Assembly (NCBI RefSeq): GCF_017161445.1
Contig: NZ_CP071060.1
Span: 1,488,001-1,552,000, forward strand
Source of the DNA: Niveibacterium microcysteis
GTDB lineage: Bacteria > Pseudomonadota > Gammaproteobacteria > Burkholderiales > Rhodocyclaceae
Reading direction: 5' to 3'
DNA length: 64,000 nucleotides
The notes under the pieces were generated by a model. That model did no database searches and had not been told where the DNA came from. It worked only from the letters and a program-made list of their open reading frames with translations. This document shows, one piece after another, positions 61,671 through 64,000 of the stretch; the stretch's first letter is position 1, and each line of letters starts with the position of its first letter. A program made the position numbers and the translations under genes.

Positions 61671-64000
61671 TTACTGCGGGCTGCGGTTACCGAGCGCGGT
61701 GCCGTGCTTGGCGAAGGCCATGAAATCTTCGGCCGGCAGAGGCTTGCTGCAGAGGTAGCCCTGGTACAGGTCGCAGGCGAGACCATCGAGGATGTCGAGC
61801 TGCGCCTGCGTTTCGACGCCCTCGGCGATGACCTTGAACCCGAGTGTGCGGCCGATCTGCACGATGGCGGTCACGATCTCGCGATCGTCGCGCCGGTTGA
61901 CCACATGTTCGACGAAGCTGCGGTCGATCTTCAGCACATCCAGCGGCAAGCGTTTCAGGTAGGCGAGCGACGAGTAGCCAGTGCCGAAATCGTCGATCGC
62001 GATGCGCACACCGGCGTCGCGCAGGCGCGCGAGTTGTGCGAGGCCCGCATCTTCCTCCCCCTGCAACGAGGATTCGGTCAGTTCGAGCTCCAGGCGTTCG
62101 GGCGGCAGGCCGCTGCCAGCCAGGATGCCCAGCACCATATCGGCGAAATCGGCGCGGCGGATCTGTGCTGCCGCCACGTTCACCGCCACCCCCAGCGGGT
62201 TGCCGCGGCGCGCTGGCCAACTGCTGGCCTGATGGCAGGCTTCCCGCAGCATCCATTCGCCCAGCGGCACGATCAGCCCGGTCTCTTCGGCGAGCGGGAT
62301 GAAGGCGTCCGGCGCGATTACCCGGTCGCCATTCTTGTGCCAGCGCACCAGCGCTTCTGCGCCGACAAGGTGGCCGCTCCGGATGTCGATCTGCGGCTGG
62401 AAGTAGGCGCGCAGTTCGCCGTTTTCGATAGCGCTGCGCAGGGCACTTTCCAATTCAAGGCGGGCACGCGCGGCGTGCGTGAGATCTTGCGAAAAATAGT
62501 GGTAGCGGCCGCGGCCCTCGCGCTTGGCGCGGTACATCGCGGCATCGGCCTGCTGCAGCAGTTCTTCGGGCGAAACGGCGGAGCCGGGGTAGTGGGCAAT
62601 GCCAATGCTTGCCGATACACGTAGCTGTGATCCGCCTGGCAGTGTCCAAGGGGTTCGCAGTGTGTCGAGGATGTCTTCCGCCACCCGGGATGCATCGTCC
62701 GGGCGGTGCAGCTTTTCGAGCAGGATCGTGAACTCGTCGCCGCCCAGCCGGCTCAGCGTATCGACTTCGCGCAGCCGGCAGCGCAGGCCTTCCGCCACGC
62801 GTTGCAGCAGACTGTCGCCCACGAGATGCCCGAAGCTGTCATTCACGTCCTTGAAGCGGTCGAGATCGAGCATCAACAGCGCGGTCGAATGCCCCTCGCG
62901 CTTGGCCACCTTCATCGCGCGTTCGATGCGCGAGAACAGCGTCAGCCGGTTGGGCAGGTTGGTCAGTGGATCGTGGTGGGCGAGAAACTCCAGCCGCTCC
63001 TCCGAGGCCTTGATCGCCGAGATGTCGGTCAGCACGCCGACGTAGCGCGACACATGGCCACGCCCGTCGCGCACCGCACTGATGCTGGTCAGCTGCGGAT
63101 AGATCTCGCCGTTCTTGCGCCGGTTCCACAGCTCGCCCTGCCAGCGGCCGGTCGCCGCTATCTCGGCCCACATCGCGGCAAAGAAGACCGCATCGTGACG
63201 CCCGGACTTCAGTATCGATGCGGTCATGCCGAGCACTTCGTCGAGCGTGTAGCCGGTCATCGCGGTGAAGGCGCGGTTGACCGACACGATATGGCCGTCG
63301 GCATCGGTGATCAGCACGCCTTCCTGGGTGTTCTCATACACCGCGGCGGCTTGCCGCAACGCCAGTTCGGCCTGCTTCTTCTGGTGGATATCGGTATGCG
63401 TGCCCGACATCATCGTCGGGTTGCCCGCGGCGTCGCGCTCCACCACCCGACCGCAGGTCAGCACCCAATGCCACGCGCCCGACTTCGTGAGCATTCGGAG
63501 TTCGACTTCGTGTGCCGGAATCGCGCCTTCGGTGTGCCGGCGGATCGATTCGTGCGCCAGTCGCAGATCGTCCGGATCAACATAGGCGGGCCAGTTCGCC
63601 GGATCGAGCTTCATCTCGCCGGGTGCGTAGCCCAGCATGGTTTCGAAGCGCGGTGAAACCGAGAACTCCCCGGTCTGCAGATTCCACTCCCAGAAGCCCT
63701 GATCCGAACCTTCAATGACGCGTGCCAGGCGACGCTCGCTCTGGCGCAACGCCAGTTCGGCGTTCTTGCGTTCGGTGATGACGTCGAATACCGCAATGAA
63801 ATGATCCGGCGCCGGGCTGAACACCGAGATCGAGAACCACATCTTCAGCGCTTCGACGTAATGCTCGAAGCGTTCCGCAGCGCCCCCCCGCGCAACGCGG
63901 CCGTAGCGTTCGATCAGTGCGCGGTCGGTTTGCGTGATGCCGGGTATCGCTTCGGATGCACGTCGGCCGGTTACATCGGGCAGCCCGGTTTGCCGGCAGA
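61671..64000 (-). CDS. PAS-GGDEF-EAL c-di-GMP enzyme (5'-truncated by window edge)
   Basis: The frame is open through the right edge. The visible 776 residues comprise three PAS/PAC units (the first starts outside: FEHYVEALKMWFSISVFSP; the others include GMTASILKSGRH), a GGDEF domain with intact RLGGDEF and an RxxD inhibitory site five residues before it (REVDTLSRLGGDEF), and an EAL domain with GAEALVRW, DDFGTGYSS and LKIDRSF. Both active sites look intact, so it may make, degrade or sense c-di-GMP. It is a candidate input for the LapD switch but is not linked to it. The 275-bp gap to ilvE shows nothing else. Confidence 0.92.
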   Translation of the reverse strand, partial: CRQTGLPDVTGRRASEAIPGITQTDRALIERYGRVARGGAAERFEHYVEALKMWFSISVFSPAPDHFIAVFDVITERKNAELALRQSERRLARVIEGSDQGFWEWNLQTGEFSVSPRFETMLGYAPGEMKLDPANWPAYVDPDDLRLAHESIRRHTEGAIPAHEVELRMLTKSGAWHWVLTCGRVVERDAAGNPTMMSGTHTDIHQKKQAELALRQAAAVYENTQEGVLITDADGHIVSVNRAFTAMTGYTLDEVLGMTASILKSGRHDAVFFAAMWAEIAATGRWQGELWNRRKNGEIYPQLTSISAVRDGRGHVSRYVGVLTDISAIKASEERLEFLAHHDPLTNLPNRLTLFSRIERAMKVAKREGHSTALLMLDLDRFKDVNDSFGHLVGDSLLQRVAEGLRCRLREVDTLSRLGGDEFTILLEKLHRPDDASRVAEDILDTLRTPWTLPGGSQLRVSASIGIAHYPGSAVSPEELLQQADAAMYRAKREGRGRYHYFSQDLTHAARARLELESALRSAIENGELRAYFQPQIDIRSGHLVGAEALVRWHKNGDRVIAPDAFIPLAEETGLIVPLGEWMLREACHQASSWPARRGNPLGVAVNVAAAQIRRADFADMVLGILAGSGLPPERLELELTESSLQGEEDAGLAQLARLRDAGVRIAIDDFGTGYSSLAYLKRLPLDVLKIDRSFVEHVVNRRDDREIVTAIVQIGRTLGFKVIAEGVETQAQLDILDGLACDLYQGYLCSKPLPAEDFMAFAKHGTALGNRSPQ

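Noticed and set aside
63881..63889. C-run in the PAS region as a second frameshift site
   Set aside because: The reading frame continues intact through it into recognisable PAS sequence.

Overview
The window looks like a chromosome segment of a GC-rich betaproteobacterium, most likely from the Rhodocyclales (Azoarcus/Zoogloea/Niveibacterium-like). This is inferred from gene content and order: an xseB-ispA-dxs cluster, a ribF-ileS-lspA-fkpB-ispH cluster, lysR/lysA, lemA with two TPM genes, and a complete c-di-GMP-controlled Lap adhesin system. No rRNA, tRNA or CRISPR array was recognised.

Layout. 1-2924: isoprenoid operon xseB-ispA-dxs; dxs is cut by the left edge. 3076-4173: a Rieske oxygenase. 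4246-28608: a large-adhesin locus. It holds a TolC-type outer membrane protein fused to an OmpA domain (LapE-like), the divergent pair lapG-lapD, a 4955-residue RTX/VCBS adhesin with a TAAG cleavage motif, and behind it an operon of a LuxR-type regulator, an HlyD adaptor (LapC), an ABC exporter (LapB) and a small protein. Low c-di-GMP should free the periplasmic protease LapG from LapD, and LapG should then cut the adhesin's N-terminal retention module. The adhesin gene contains almost perfect tandem duplications with periods of 597 and 2628 bp. 28725-36421: a TfoX-like protein, a truncated haemoglobin, a 40-residue small ORF, ispH-fkpB-lspA-ileS-ribF, and small proteins. 36490-40147: cellobiose phosphorylase divergent from a DUF4380-type gene, with two LacI-type operators between them.

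40149-43846 is a 3698-bp block that I interpret as a previously undescribed mobile element. It has 27-bp imperfect terminal inverted repeats (19/27), a perfect 5-bp target duplication CTAGC, and three copies of a GTTAC-containing motif at each end. The motif copies are dispersed at the left end and packed every 20 bp at the right end, as in Tn7-type ends. It has an AT-richer three-gene cargo (SDR dehydrogenase, AraC regulator, membrane protein) and no recognisable transposase. It sits exactly in the overlapping stop codons of two convergent genes and damages neither.

43847-64000 is mostly housekeeping. It includes an AMIN/amidase_3 gene (amiC) split by a C8 homopolymer, tsaE, queG, a phospholipase-A2-like protein, a PilJ-N protein, an aldo/keto reductase with a GlcG-like protein, an XRE regulator, murI, DUF2917 with a LysR regulator, three orphan solute-binding proteins, lysA/lysR, lemA-TPM-TPM, a 143-bp IS5-type MITE placed right after a stop codon, ilvE, and a PAS-GGDEF-EAL protein cut by the right edge.
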